Source: Vombatus ursinus (taxonomy: Eukaryota; Chordata; Mammalia; Diprotodontia; Vombatidae). From it: 64,000 nt of DNA. Below the pieces are notes generated by a model that worked only from the letters and a program-made list of their open reading frames with translations, did no database searches and was not told the origin of the DNA. Within the stretch, counting starts at the first letter, position 1. The number at the start of each line of letters is the position of its first letter. The stretch spans positions 40,927,527-40,991,526 of the forward strand of contig NW_020954585.1 in the NCBI RefSeq assembly GCF_900497805.2. Direction: 5' to 3'. Positions 1 to 10,722 of this stretch are shown piece after piece. The position numbers were made by a program, and so were the translations under genes.

Positions 1-118
1 GGGGGAAGGGAGGGAGGGAAGAAGGGAAGGAGGGAAAGAATTTGGAACTCAAAACTTTAAAAAAAAAAACTTTAAAAAGTTGCTTTAACATGCAATTGGG
101 GAAAAAACAAAATATACT
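1..118 (+). mobile_element. L1 3' end (cut by window edge)
   Basis: A purine-rich stretch is followed by the 'aatttggaactcaaaacttt' block and an A-rich end. The same order closes the L1-derived copies near 30.6 kb and 40.1 kb. Only the last part of the 3' UTR is inside the window. Confidence 0.75.
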
Positions 119-224
119 TCCATTCTTTTCATCCCTGACCAGTCCATTCCCCTTTGAAAATGAAAGGCAGTACAACACATCTACAAATCACTTCCACCTG
201 ACTTTTAAGTTTGGTGAAGTGAAA

Positions 225-415
225 CTAGAGTGGCCTAGTAATTAAAGTGCTGGACCGAACCATAGTCAGGAAGACTTGAGGTTCAAATCCTACCTCAGAC
301 ACTTGCACACTTTGTCATTCAGGCAAGTGACTTCTTGTCTCTTAGACTCAGTTCCCTCATCTATAAGAGAGGGACGATAATAGTGGCACTCTCACAAGTT
401 GCTGCAACTTTTTTT
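225..415 (+). mobile_element. CORE-SINE (MIR/THER1-like)
   Basis: Degenerate tRNA-like head ('ggttcaaatcctacctcaga'), core region, then 'ccctcatctataagaga' and a short GATAATAG tail. Old and diverged. Confidence 0.7.
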
Positions 416-769
416 TTTGGTTCGATTTTTGGTCACTGAGTGTTCTAGTTCGTGCCTTCTTATCTCTCTAGAACAAAAGCAAACATCTGATTCACTCGTA
501 CATTGTATTAGCCATTTTATCTCCATTTTGTAGTTGAATCTAGACGGTTTTATTTCTGATAGGCATTTGAAAGTGAAGAAATAAAGCTGAGAAGACAGAG
601 AGTTAAAATAGTCACTTATAAACAGTTATTGGTGGGGATTTTATTTTTCATACAAAAATTAATATGGATACTTTTTGCCTAGTCCCTTTCAAAAAAAGGT
701 CAAAAGTTTTTTATCTCCTTCTTAGATCTTAATTCATTATCTTTGATTGGGTGAAACAAGTTGTCATGT
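416..769. other. No recognised feature
   Basis: AT-rich sequence with no coding signal and no repeat I can name. Confidence 0.4.
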
Positions 770-868
770 TATCACAAGATCACATGAGTTTAGAGCTAGA
801 AGAAACCTTACAGCTCATCTAATCCAATCTCTTAATTTACAGATTAGGAAATGGAGGCCCACAGTGGC
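770..868 (-). mobile_element. MIR-like SINE, part 1 of 2
   Basis: Reverse-complement MIR signature ('agagctagaagaaacctta' to 'cagattaggaaatggaggcc'). It stops abruptly where a THER1-like SINE begins and resumes at about 1196, so the MIR was split by that insertion. Confidence 0.75.
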
Positions 869-1090
869 TAAGATGCTAGGTGATACAGTAGGTAGAACAC
901 CATGTCTGAAGTCAGGAAGCTTTGAAGTCAGCCTCAAACATTTACTAGCTTTGTAATGCTGGGCAAGTCATTTAACCTCTGTCTGCCTCAGTTTCCTCAT
1001 CTGTTAAATGGAGATCATAATAGCACCTACCTCCCAGGGTTGTTGTGAGGATCAAATGAGATAATATTTTTGAAGTGTTTTGCAAACTTT
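869..1090 (+). mobile_element. CORE-SINE (THER1-like), nested
   Basis: tRNA-like head with 'gaagtcaggaagc', a 'gggcaagtcatttaacctc' core, 'ctcatctgttaaatggagat', and the 'gggttgttgtgaggatcaaa' tail. It lies inside an older reverse-strand MIR. Confidence 0.8.
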
Positions 1091-1172
1091 CAATATATAT
1101 CTGTATCTATCTAGATACAGATATATATTATACACACACATATATATGTATATATATATACACCTATGTATT
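1091..1172. repeat. AT/TG microsatellite with perfect hairpin
   Basis: Alternating TA/CA tract. Positions 1092-1108 and 1113-1129 are a perfect 17-bp inverted repeat around a 4-nt spacer. It sits at the 3' end of the THER1-like SINE, as expected of a decayed tail expansion. Confidence 0.8.
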
Positions 1173-1195
1173 TATACATGACAGTTACTATTATT

Positions 1196-1312
1196 ACATT
1201 ACTTGCTAGAGATTACACAAGTAGTAAGTGGCAGAAGCTAGGATGTGAATCCAGGACCTCTGTCAGGAAATCCAACCCTCTTTCTACTGTGTCTTGCTGC
1301 CTCCATTCAGTG
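1196..1312 (-). mobile_element. MIR-like SINE, part 2 of 2
   Basis: Continues the 770-868 element: 'agtaagtggcagaagctag', 'tccaggacctctgtcagg' and 'tttctactgtgtcttgctgc', the usual reversed MIR order. Confidence 0.75.
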
Positions 1313-1407
1313 TGAACCATTAGAGCTTATTGACTATTTCCCTTCTCTCCTCTCCCCCTACAACACAAGACTACACATCTCCAAAGCTCTGTTAGGGCTT
1401 TTAAAAA

Positions 1408-1665
1408 CAAAACCCCCAGAATTCTACTCACCTCCTGCTACACCATAGAGACAATGGTCTTGAAATGCAGAATGAGGCATACATTTTTGGCTGTGGCCAA
1501 TGTAGAAATGTGTTTTGCTGTCCTATGAATGTTTATTATGAGGGTTTTCTTTTTCTTTTTCTTGGTCAATGAAGAGGAGAGATGAATGCTTATGAAAACA
1601 AACAAATAAATACATAGATGAATAAATAAATAAGCAAACAAATAAGTGAATGAATGAACAGATGC
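1408..1665 (+). mobile_element. L1 3' UTR fragment with A-rich tail
   Basis: Contains the marsupial L1 3' UTR order: 'catacatttttggctgtggc', 'tgttttgctgtcctatgaat', then a long AAAC/AAAT tail. The same UTR type recurs at about 25.8 kb. Confidence 0.65.
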
Positions 1666-2244
1666 CCAGTCAACAGCACACTAGATGAAGAGAACATGTT
1701 CTAATCAAAGGAATACCAAAACTTAAATATATGAGCTGAGAGCAAAGAGTTGAGATAATTTCTTACCTAATCAAAGATTATTCTAGGGTCTTCCAAGATG
1801 ATGGAATAATATTTATTTGTCATCATTTTCAGTTTGGGTGGTTACATTGAGTTCTAGAATTTTGAAAGGTTGGCAAGTGAATAAGCAAAGCCCAAGATAG
1901 CCATAGCTGTAACTAGCAATTTTTGTATCTGGGACAACATGCTCCACCCAGATGGGAAGTAGAATGAGACTGGGTCAGATAGGAAGTTACCTGAAGCTTG
2001 CCATCTGATAGTTTCCTATTTGAATTAATTATTCATACCAGACAGATGCTAAACTGTTTCTATGTTGCTGAAGGACTACAAAGGCCATCATTTCAATACT
2101 TAGGATAAAGCCCTTGTCTTCCCAGCGTAATCATAGCCATGATGACAATGATTGAGTTGTTTTGTGTACTTTATCTTTTGATGCCCTCCCATCATTTAGT
2201 CACTATTTTTGATATTTCACTTGAGCTTAGATAAAAGTAGGGTT
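1666..2244. other. No recognised feature
   Basis: Unique-looking AT-rich DNA; no open frame or repeat that I can support. Confidence 0.4.
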
Positions 2245-2432
2245 CATGGACCCAACATGGTATACTGGAAAGAACCCAGGTTTTGGAGTAAAAAAAAAAA
2301 AACAACTGAATTCAAATCCCATAGTGGCTATTACCTGTATAACCTTGGGCAAGTCACTTAACTTCCTTAGTACTCAGTTTCCCCATCTGTAAATTGAAGG
2401 TCCCTTTCAGCTCTGAGGTCTGTGACCTACTC
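2245..2432 (+). mobile_element. MIR-like SINE
   Basis: Order 'catggtatactggaaagaac', 'gggcaagtcacttaact', 'tttccccatctgtaaattga', 'cccttt-cagctctgagg'. An A12 run interrupts the head region. Confidence 0.8.
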
Positions 2433-2920
2433 ACAACCTCTATTTTGTTTGTTCCAACATTCTCATTACTTCCCTTGTCTGCCTTCTTATTCCCTGACCC
2501 ATTAATTTCCCAGGATAGGGAGTGGGCATGGGGCCAATGGAAAGACCTTCTCTAGTACCTGACATTATCAGAGGCAAACATGCCCCCTTGACTTTTTATC
2601 TCTGGAAAGGAACTTTCCCAGTGGTTCTATCTTTCCATTCCAGAGGATTAAAAGGGATACCCCAGTCATGATAAGCACGAAACAAGGTGTGGGTGGGAGG
2701 GGGCAAGGAAATACAAAAAGGGTATTATCCATGCAGGATGTTGTTGTTAACATTAACGTCCATTTTTTTTTTTATCATAAGCTACAAGAGTCAAGCAACC
2801 AGGCCTGCTTAACTTACTGAATCTAATGGTCAGTGTGATGCTATTTGTGTGCCTGTGGAAGAGATTATTAAATTATTGATTCCTGAATATTATTTGTTTA
2901 CTTTAGTAATATTGCCCTTC
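2433..2920. other. No recognised feature
   Basis: Unique-looking DNA. No ORF here has coding character. Confidence 0.4.
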
Positions 2921-2924
2921 TTAG

Positions 2925-3075
2925 GATCATAGATCAAAGATCACCTCGTTCTGCCCTCTTCGTTTTACAAGTGGGAAAACTGATGCTCAGAGTGATGAAG
3001 CGACTTGTTCAAAATTATCCAGCCCCAGAACCCAAGTCCTCTGACTCCTAACAGAGTGTCACTACAGCATGCAAC
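2925..3075 (-). mobile_element. MIR-like SINE
   Basis: Reversed MIR: 'aggatcatagatcaaagatc', 'gggaaaactgatgctcagag', 'gaacccaagtcctctgactc'. Confidence 0.75.
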
Positions 3076-3785
3076 CATATTGGCATGTGAATTAGAATTG
3101 AATTTTGAGGATCTCACTGAAGGAATTTCAGCCTAGAGCCCTTCTTAAAATAGAGATGTCAACCATCACAGCACAGACGCATTCTACAGGGACTTGACAT
3201 TGTAGGTGCCTGCGAACATTTCTATGATCCAGATAACAAAGCAATCCACTCTCAGAAATTAAACTCCGGAAAGTGTATGAGTGAGGGTGTTTGTCTTGTG
3301 CAGCTTTACATTGGAATAGCAAATGAAATGAACTGTCGCTCTCTACATATCATTCTTTCCGAAGAGGATAGGAATCAAATAGTCTGACATATCCTGGGTG
3401 CACATAGGAATGACTTCTGATGCTCAAAATCCCTGTACTGTTTTGCATCCTACACTGTGACACCAATCTGAGCTTCCTTCTGGGGAATAAAAAAAAAAAA
3501 CAGTGCAAAGTAAATGCAAGAAAATGAGGGGCCCCCAGCCACCATTTTTATATATTCAGAAGTTCTGATTCACAAAGCATTCAGTTCTTTCTGCTATTGT
3601 AATGGGTAGCACCTCCTAGAATTGGAAAGAAAATGGGACGGTATGGAGCCATGTCCACCATATTTTGTGCCTCTGGTATTCATATTTTCTCGTGTACCTC
3701 TCCATTGCCTGGGGTTTCCATGGGAAGAAATCCTTGAAGAATGGATTGATTCAAGGCAAAAAGACCCTCAAACCTGGAATCGATT
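3076..3785. other. No recognised feature
   Basis: Unique-looking DNA with no supportable gene or repeat. Confidence 0.4.
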
Positions 3786-3789
3786 CATG

Positions 3790-3988
3790 AGATTTTAGTG
3801 TTTGTTAAGGAAACTTAGAGATCACCAAGTTTAACCTTCCTGTTTTACAAATGAGTAAATAGGCTCAAGGCATTTAAGTGACTTAAAAAAAAAGTTGCAT
3901 AAGAAGTAAATAAGAGAAGTCCAGAATGTGAATTTATGTTTTCTAATTCCAAATCTAACTCTCTTTCCACTGTATGGCTGCCCAGCAG
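3790..3988 (-). mobile_element. MIR-like SINE
   Basis: Reversed MIR: 'cttagagatcaccaagttta', 'gttttacaaatgagtaaata', ending 'ctttccactgtatggctgcc'. Confidence 0.7.
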
Positions 3989-4294
3989 ATTTCTAGATTG
4001 GTGTTTTTATTTTTCTTTTAAAAATATCTATTGCCATCTTTTGTTTTTATGTCATTTAACTTTCCTAATAAAAATCCTTGTCTCTCTTCAAGTCATCCCA
4101 TTTTTTTTTTACAAAAATAGATGGGAGAGAGACAGAGAGACAGAGATAAAAGAGGGAAAAAATAACCAAAACATTAGCCAAATTCAATATTATAAGTAGG
4201 ACTCCATGCCCATAGTTTCTTATCTTTGCAACGAAGACTAGGAATTCCATTCTTATGTCTTGCCTTTGGGTCTAAGTTTGTAGATTGCATTTTC

Positions 4295-4425
4295 GCAACA
4301 TTCAATTTTTATTGTTGTTGTCATTCCTTCCATTTATATTGTTGTAGTTATTGTATATGTATGTATGTTTGTGTGTATAGTTTTCCTCTTTATTTCATTT
4401 TGCATCAGTTCATTAAGTCTGTGGT
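4295..4425 (-). mobile_element. L1 3' fragment, antisense
   Basis: Ends in 'catttt-gcatcagttcatta', the antisense of the L1 ORF2 3' segment also seen near 30.96 kb. Short and diverged. Confidence 0.5.
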
Positions 4426-4477
4426 ACTAACTTTCAAACTTGAACTGTCCAAAAAGAGTAAATGGAAGGAGGAAAGC

Positions 4478-4735
4478 AATAAACATTTATTGGTGCCTAC
4501 TATGTGCCCAGTACTGTGCTGTTTTCCAAATATCTCATTTGACCTTCACAACAACCCCATAAGGTAGGCACTATTATTATCTCTATTATACAGTTGAGGA
4601 AACTGAGGCAGGCAGAGGTTAAGTAACTTGCCCAGGGTCACACAGATAGTAAATGTCTGAAGCTGAATTTGAACTCAGGTCTTCCTGACTCCAAGTATAG
4701 TGCTCTATCCACTGTGTCACTTTGTTATCTCTAGA
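4478..4735 (-). mobile_element. CORE-SINE, near full length
   Basis: Reversed order from tail to head: 'aaacatttattggtgcctac', 'cacaacaaccccataaggta', 'gaggaaactgaggcaggcag', 'tgaactcaggtcttcctgac', 'ctctatccactgtgtcac'. Confidence 0.85.
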
Positions 4736-4921
4736 CAATGGACTTTAAATGGATATGACCTGGTAGCCTATGGGGTATATTGTATTTTTAAAAGGGCAAT
4801 GAGAGGGACTAACTATGATGTATTGCTTGTAGAAAATCAATTTATAGTATTGGATTTATAGCATGGAAAATTTGTGTGTTTCAGTGGCTTGTCTATCCAT
4901 GCACTCCTTGGTCTTAATCCA

Positions 4922-5225
4922 GTTAGTAATAAGCATTTACTAAGTGCTTAATATGTGCTAGGCACTTAGATGCTAAATGCCGGTGATACAAGAAAAAAGG
5001 CAAAAGACAGTCTTTACTCTTAAAAAGCCCCCCCAGTGGGGGGGCAGCATGCAAACAACTATAGACAGACAAAATATATACAGGATAAACTGGAAATAAT
5101 CTATAGAAGGAAGACACTAGAATTAAGAAGAATTGGGAAATGCTCTTTCATAGAAAGTGGTATTTTAGCTAGGATTTGAAGGAAGCCAAGGAATCTAGAT
5201 GGAGGTGAGGAAGGAAAGAATTCCA
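4922..5225 (-). mobile_element. L2 3' end, antisense
   Basis: Reversed L2 3' end: 'catttactaagtgcttaata', 'gcaaacaactatagacagac', 'ggataaactggaaataatc', 'tttgaaggaagccaaggaat'. A GC-rich 8-bp hairpin (5027-5045) has grown inside it. Confidence 0.8.
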
Positions 5226-5944
5226 ACCATTGATTTGACCTTGCTCTAGAAGCCCTACCCCAGGGCTCGGGCTAGGGATTTGTGAAGCTTCTTGGAAACA
5301 ATTAATTACTAAACCAGTCAGTGGGCAGGCACGAAGGGATTGGGATAAAATGAAAGGCCCTGCTGGTCACAGTTCCCTATGAGATGCCAAAATGATTTGC
5401 CACGTAATTTCAGCCCAGCTCAAAATGCAGTTCAAAAAGGGGGAAATGGAGGTAGTAGAATGTGTCATGTTATTCCTTCACTGTCCTGTAGAGGCCACTT
5501 GGAAAAGCTAAGTTGTAATTCTGCCTAGCCCCGACTCTGGACACCATGCTTTTCTTCTTCCTATAAAATGGTGACAAGAACACTGACCTCATCTCTGGAG
5601 TGCTGTAAAGAATTACCTTTTTAAAAAAAAAGGAATATATAAGTTCAGGCAGTGTGAAAATGAAGAGAAGCACCATAAAAGCCTAGGGAACCTGACAGAT
5701 TTATTTATTTATTTTAAAATCATTTTTGAGGTATCTTTCAGTAAGAAGATATACTTTATTATGGTTCATTTTGGATACTCTACAAGGATCTATAAAAAGT
5801 ATTTATTAAGCATGAATTCTTTGGGAAGTGCCCTTTAGTGCAAAATTTATTCAAACACAAAGCTAAACATATTTCTTCTTTGCTACCTGTAATTTTTTGT
5901 TTGTTTGTTTTACTTCAGGGGGGCTGCATTGGTCAAATAGCTAA
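5226..5944. other. No recognised feature
   Basis: Unique-looking DNA; no gene or named repeat supported. Confidence 0.4.
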
Positions 5945-6085
5945 TATTTGGGGCTTAGAGAAAGGCAATATGCACAATGCATAGAGAGCTGACTATAGTC
6001 CACAACAGGTGGGTTTGAAACCCTGTTCTGCCACTTATTAGGTGTATGACTCAGTGCCTCTAAAGGCCTCAGGAAGTTCCGTGAG
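5945..6085 (+). mobile_element. Possible MIR-like SINE
   Basis: 'catagagagctgactatagt' and 'gggtttgaaaccctgttctg' fit a degraded tRNA-like head and core. Very diverged. Confidence 0.45.
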
Positions 6086-6684
6086 ATTCTAAGTCACATA
6101 TGGGTTATGACTAAAATCACAGGTCCTTGACATAGTTTGAGTTTCTAGAGTGGCTGTGGGCAGGAAGGTCCTTTTTGCTTTTAAAACTTACAAGTTAAAA
6201 TAAAAAACAATACTTAAATATTTTGCATAATGACCTTAATAAAAATTAAATTAATCAAAATAAAATAATGATTTTACAGTGACTATGGTATCAAAAGCTA
6301 AATTTAAATAGCGTTAAGGGATTCCTTGATGTATTAGAACTGAACACTGTTTTTTAAATTTAACATTAGACTACCTAAAGAAGGTTTTTTGTTAAGTGGA
6401 TGTAAATGGGACATATTAATAAGAGTACCCAGGACAGAACAGAGACACTGTTAAACCACAACGCAGTACAGATGAAGCAGATGTCCTCAGTATGGAGTCA
6501 GATTGTACTGCCCTATCCATGGGATAGCCAGGATGTGAAATTCAGTAGGTAGTTCGTGGGAGAAATTTGATGAGAAAGTGGATGGAGGATTATCGGCTAA
6601 AACTAGAGGAGATTATAGTTACCTCCTCCTCGGTGCATCTAAGTGGGATCAAGGACATGACTGCCTAATATGGAGAAGAGTTCA
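6086..6684. other. No recognised feature
   Basis: AT-rich; nothing supportable. Confidence 0.4.
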
Positions 6685-7118
6685 TAGGCTCAAAGAGCTA
6701 GAGGTAGAAGGAACCTTAGAGATTATTTAGTCTAGAAGTACTCAAAGTGTAGCTCTGGGATCCTTGGGAGTGGGGTGGTCTCCAAGACTCTTTCAGGAGG
6801 TCTGTGAGGTCAAAACTATTTTCATAATAATACTAAGATGTTTTAATTTCTGATGTGGTAAATATCAACAGATAAAACTCATATAAACAAAACTCTTGGG
6901 GGGTCCTCAATAATTTTTAAAATGTAAAGGAGTCTTGAGACCAAAAAGTTGAAAACTTCTGATCTACTCCAATCATCTTCACTTTACAGATGAAAAAACT
7001 GAGGCCCAAAGAGGTTAGTGACTTGCCTAGAATTAGGCAGGTAGAAAGCACCAGAGGCAAGATTTTAACCCCAGTCCTTGAACTCCAAAGCCAAGGGCTC
7101 TTTCTACCATACCATGGT
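6685..7118 (-). mobile_element. MIR-like SINE split by a hAT element
   Basis: The first part ends near 6735 ('gctagaggtagaaggaacct'). The remainder runs 6960-7118 ('gatgaaaaaactgaggccca' to 'gggctctttctaccatacca'). The DNA between is a hAT-type transposon. Confidence 0.75.
6733..6962. mobile_element. hAT-Charlie-type nonautonomous transposon
   Basis: Ends resemble 'agtactcaaagtgtagctct' and 'gaccaaaaagttgaaaactt', with internal 'ggtcaaaactattttcataa'. This internal block is familiar from an old mammalian hAT family. It interrupts a MIR. Confidence 0.6.
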
Positions 7119-7740
7119 ATCAGTGCTGGCAGAGGAACTTAATAAAGAATGCTTTCAGTCTTTAAAGAATGGTGTTCCTCTATAGTTATAGTAACTGATT
7201 CCTGACTCCCCAGCATCCAGAAAGAGGGAGCAGCAGCAGCCTGCTTCCTGAAATTACTCTCAGATAGATTCAAGCAAATAGTAATAATAACCCAGCTTGG
7301 AGATGAATCACCCCCACCCAGGCAGTATCTGTGGCAACTGTGACTGGCTCTGGCTCACAGGGCTAGGCATTAAGGCAGTCCTCAGCAGGGATTTCAGGAA
7401 CTCCAATGAGGGAGGGATTTTTGCTCAGGTATTCAAAGTTTGTGGTCTATAAGAATGGACAATATGAGAATCAATGTATTTTCCATAATCTAATTAAATT
7501 AATTGGTTTGATATGGTATTGAAACAAGTGGTAGCTGGATCCAGCAGAAAGGAGTTAGCAATGGGATGGGGCCTGGAGTCAATGATTGACAAATAACTCT
7601 AGTGAGAGTCCAAATAATATATGTTTGATGATCCACCTGTAGGACACACCTATTTTATAGATACTGTAGAATGTAGGACACCTGTCACAGGTATATAACA
7701 GGTACTGTTATACAAGTAATATAACATTGGTTCATTTGTA
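7119..7740. other. No recognised feature
   Basis: Unique-looking DNA; nothing supportable. Confidence 0.4.
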
Positions 7741-8096
7741 TAAGCAAGAACTTTTTTCTTTTTTAAAAATTTTTTATTAATTTATTTTGATTTATCAACA
7801 ATCACTTCATAAGCTTTTGAGTTTAAAAATTTTCTCCCCCTCCATCCCCAAGACAGCACACAATCTGATATAGGCTTTACATATACATTCTTATTAAACA
7901 TATTTTCACATTAGTCATGTTGTAAGGAAGAATTAGAGCCAATAGGAGGAACCACAAGAAAGAAGAAACAAAACAAAACAAAACAGAAGAGAAAAAAAAA
8001 AGAGCAAATGGTATGCTTCAATCTGCATTCAAATTCCATAGTTCTTTCTTTGGATGTGGATAGCATTTTCTATCATGAGACTAAGCAAGAACTTTT
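7741..8096 (-). mobile_element. 5'-truncated L1 insertion with exact 15-bp TSD
   Basis: The element (7756-8081) is the antisense L1 3' end: T-rich start, 'gagtttaaaaattttctccc', 'ttcacattagtcatgttgta', 'tctgcattcaaattccatag', ending at 'tagcattttctatcatgaga'. It is flanked by identical 15-mers TAAGCAAGAACTTTT at 7741-7755 and 8082-8096. This is a clean target-primed insertion. Confidence 0.9.
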
Positions 8097-8111
8097 CAAC
8101 CATTAGAATAA

Positions 8112-8284
8112 TGGTGCCGAACAGAGCCTCTAAACTATAACCTGTGGGCTGAATATCAATTTAGAAAACCACATGTTAACATTATCTCTGTCATATTGTA
8201 TTTTTATCTATTTTATTAAATATTTCCCATTTAAATTTTAATCTGGTTCAGGCCACACTTGCCATCTGTTTGACACCTCCATAT
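8112..8284. mobile_element. hAT-type transposon remnant
   Basis: 'acctgtgggctgaatatcaa', 'acattatctctgtcatattg', 'ttttaatctggttcaggcca' and 'ctgtttgacacctc' match an ancient mammalian hAT MITE layout. Confidence 0.55.
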
Positions 8285-8320
8285 TGAACTATTTCAAAAT
8301 TTAATGAATTTTCTTGTGAG

Positions 8321-8583
8321 GTGGCAGCTAGGTGGCTCAGTGGATAAAGTGCCAGGCCTAGAGTCAAGAAGACTCATCTTCCTGAGTTCAAATCTGGCCT
8401 CAGATGCTTACTAGCTGTGTGACCCTGAGTAAGTCACTTAACCCTGTTTGCCTCAGTTTCCTCATCTGTAAAATGAACTGAGGAGGAAATGGCAAACCAC
8501 TACAGTATCTTTGCCAAAAAAATCCTAAATGGGGTCATAAGGAGTCAGACACAACTGAAAAACAACTGAACTGAACTGAACTT
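8321..8583 (+). mobile_element. MAR1-like SINE, near full length
   Basis: tRNA-like head ('ggcagctaggtggctcagtg', 'gagttcaaatctggcctcag', 'gtgtgaccctgagtaagtca'). The RTE/BovB-like tail follows ('gaggaaatggcaaaccacta', 'ggggtcataaggagtcagac') and ends in a short GAACT repeat. Confidence 0.9.
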
Positions 8584-8607
8584 ATGAGACAGTGAATTTC
8601 TTATCAC

Positions 8608-8705
8608 TGGAGGCATGAGAGGCATCTAGGTGGTTCAGAGGATGGAGCACTGAACCTGGTGTTGGGAAGACTCGAGTTAAAATCCTGTCTTAGATACTTA
8701 CTAAC
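8608..8705 (+). mobile_element. tRNA-type SINE, 5' part
   Basis: 'ggcatctaggtggttcagag', 'gagcactgaacctggtg', 'cttagatacttactaacta'. It breaks off where an L2-type tail starts; a matching 3' part resumes at about 8913. Confidence 0.7.
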
Positions 8706-8912
8706 TACACATACCCAACTGAACTCCCCTGGACTTCTCTATCATGTCTCTGGGCTAGGTATTTTCCCTCCTCAGCTTTTCAGCTTCCTTTTATGTTATA
8801 TGTTCTTCCATTAGATTTTAAGCTCCTTGACATCAGGGATTTTTTTTTTCATATTCGAGTTTAGCACAGTGTCTAGTACATAGTAGGTGCTTAATAAATA
8901 TTTTTTTGACTG
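8706..8912 (+). mobile_element. L2-like 3' tail nested in a SINE
   Basis: 'attagattttaagctccttg', 'agcacagtgtctagtacata', 'gtaggtgcttaataaatatt'. This is the L2/CORE 3' terminus inserted within a SINE. Confidence 0.7.
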
Positions 8913-9010
8913 GCTGACACTGAGTGAGTCATTTAACATCTATTTGCCTCAGTTTTCTCAAATCAAAGAGCAATGAAGAGTCAAACACAATTGATCAAAC
9001 AATAAAATTA
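8913..9010 (+). mobile_element. SINE 3' part (continues 8608-8705)
   Basis: 'tgagtgagtcatttaacatc', 'tttgcctcagttttctcaaa', 'gaagagtcaaacacaattga' resume the MAR1-like order. Confidence 0.55.
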
Positions 9011-9299
9011 TTATCATTAAAGGCACAGCAACAGGAACCCAGATCTGCACAAAACTCCTGGGCAGAACAAAGCAGTGCAGGCATCATCTCTAGTGTAGAC
9101 AGTAGCCAGCATCAAGGAGAGCTTAATACTGTGATAATTGCCTTTCACCCCAGGCCAAGGAGCCTCTTCCATAGAGAAGGAGGCAACGGTGGGCAGTGAA
9201 AGTCCTCTGAGCACAAAGGCCTTGGGTTCCCATGGACTAGTGCCCTGCCCTGACCACATCATAGCAGTAGAGTCGAGACAATCAAATGAGCTTCCCCAA

Positions 9300-9385
9300 A
9301 TATGGGTAATTGTGAGGATAAAAAAAGATAATACTTGTAAAGCACTTCCCAAATATTAAAGCATTACATAACTATTACATAGCTA
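9300..9385 (+). mobile_element. CORE-SINE tail fragment
   Basis: 'aattgtgaggataaaaaaag' and 'acttgtaaagcacttcccaa' match the THER1-like 3' segment. Confidence 0.5.
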
Positions 9386-9399
9386 TTGTGTTGGAGGTT

Positions 9400-9870
9400 T
9401 ACCGGGTGGCCTTTTGTCATATTAGCACATAGGCAAGGGAGAAATGATCCTTTGGTCAATGTGGGATAGTGGAGATGAGGACTTGGTCATCAGAACAGGC
9501 CAGAGTTAAGGAGGAGAGTGTGTTCTTGTACAGTGGATAATGAAATATTAAAGTCCCACAAGTCATGGTTAAGACTAGGTTTAGAGGAAATAAAGTCAGA
9601 GTTGGGGACATGGCCTGGGAGAATGGGAGTTGGTCAAAGAACCAAAGGCCTCAATAAGGAATAAGAGCAGGTTTTATGTGGGTGAATAACTCAGAGTGCT
9701 AGAAGTGTCAGAGGTTCAAGCCGGAGAGCAGAATTTCCAAGTTCCAGTTCATGGAAGTGAGACACTGATTACTATCGTGTAGTCACATCTTTGTGTGGCT
9801 GGAATGGGATGAAGAAGGGAGTTGAAGTCAAAGGGGGTGAGGAATTCTGTTGTCAGGTTGTCAGAGTGGT
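9400..9870 (-). mobile_element. Possible old antisense L2
   Basis: Purine-rich, GG-rich DNA in the style of antisense L2 at 41-42 kb, but no clear anchor motif. Assignment is by texture only. Confidence 0.3.
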
Positions 9871-9877
9871 TTTCTAC

Positions 9878-10056
9878 ATCAAGGGCCAGAAACTACGGCT
9901 CATAGGTCAAATCCAGCCCCACCACCTGTTTTTATATAGCTGGTGAGGTAAGAAGTAAAATATAACAAAATGTAATAAACCATTCTTAACTTATGGGCCA
10001 TACAAAGCCGGGTGGTGGGCCAGGTTTGAGCCATAGACCATTGTTTGCTGTCTTCT
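9878..10056. mobile_element. hAT-type MITE
   Basis: Left end 'gggccagaaactacggctca' with 'caaatccagccccaccacct', right end 'gggtggtgggccaggtttga'. The ends are roughly inverted, as in Charlie-type MITEs. Confidence 0.6.
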
Positions 10057-10554
10057 CATCTACATGGTGATGAGAGGAAATGAGATAGAGAAGGAAACCA
10101 TGAGCCAGATGTTAAAGCCTGTAGAAAAAATTGGAAGAATGACCTGGAGGTCAACAGATACTTTTAGCAAGGACAGAGAGAGGATAATATAAGTAATGCT
10201 TAGTACAGCATTGAAATAGTATACTAGGCCTGGAGTCAAAAAAAAGAAGGGTCTCCTCAAAGTATTAGAAAATTTCCAGGGATAATAAATTCCATGTTGA
10301 AGGTGCTTAATTCAGGAAGTCCCTCAAAGAGTGATTCTTGTTCGCATGTCAATCTAATCCATAAGCAGATACTGATGATCTTGGGCAAAGTATAATTTTG
10401 GAAGGATCTTCTATCTAATATGAAGAACAAAAAATTGATTTAATACAGACACTAAATAGGGATGCTTCTCAAGTACCTCATTACCTGCTCATTGCAGTTT
10501 ATGAAATGTCTCACCATACCATCAGATTTTAGTCTCAATAGAATAAATGTTATT
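10057..10554. other. No recognised feature
   Basis: No supportable gene or repeat. Confidence 0.4.
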
Positions 10555-10722
10555 GACTAGGTTTGAGGGTACCTTCTTTAACTAGATACTGAAACTCTAT
10601 TTCTTTTTTTTTCCTCTTACAATGTAAGTGATTTAAAAGTACTATCTCATTTTTGTTCTAAGGGAAAAAAAGAAAAAAAGAGTTTCAGTATCTAGTTTAA
10701 AAAGGTACCCTCAAACCTTGTC
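10555..10722. repeat. Long imperfect inverted repeat (possible MITE)
   Basis: Arms 10555-10614 and 10663-10722 are about 60 nt each and largely complementary, including 'gtttgagggtacc' and 'actagatactgaaactc'. The spacer is 48 nt. Arm differences suggest an old fold-back DNA transposon. I found no clear TSD. Confidence 0.7.

Noticed and set aside
9017-9352. 111-codon minus frame and overlapping + frame (9138-9359)
   Set aside because: No domain, overlaps a SINE tail, and no splice or promoter context supports it.
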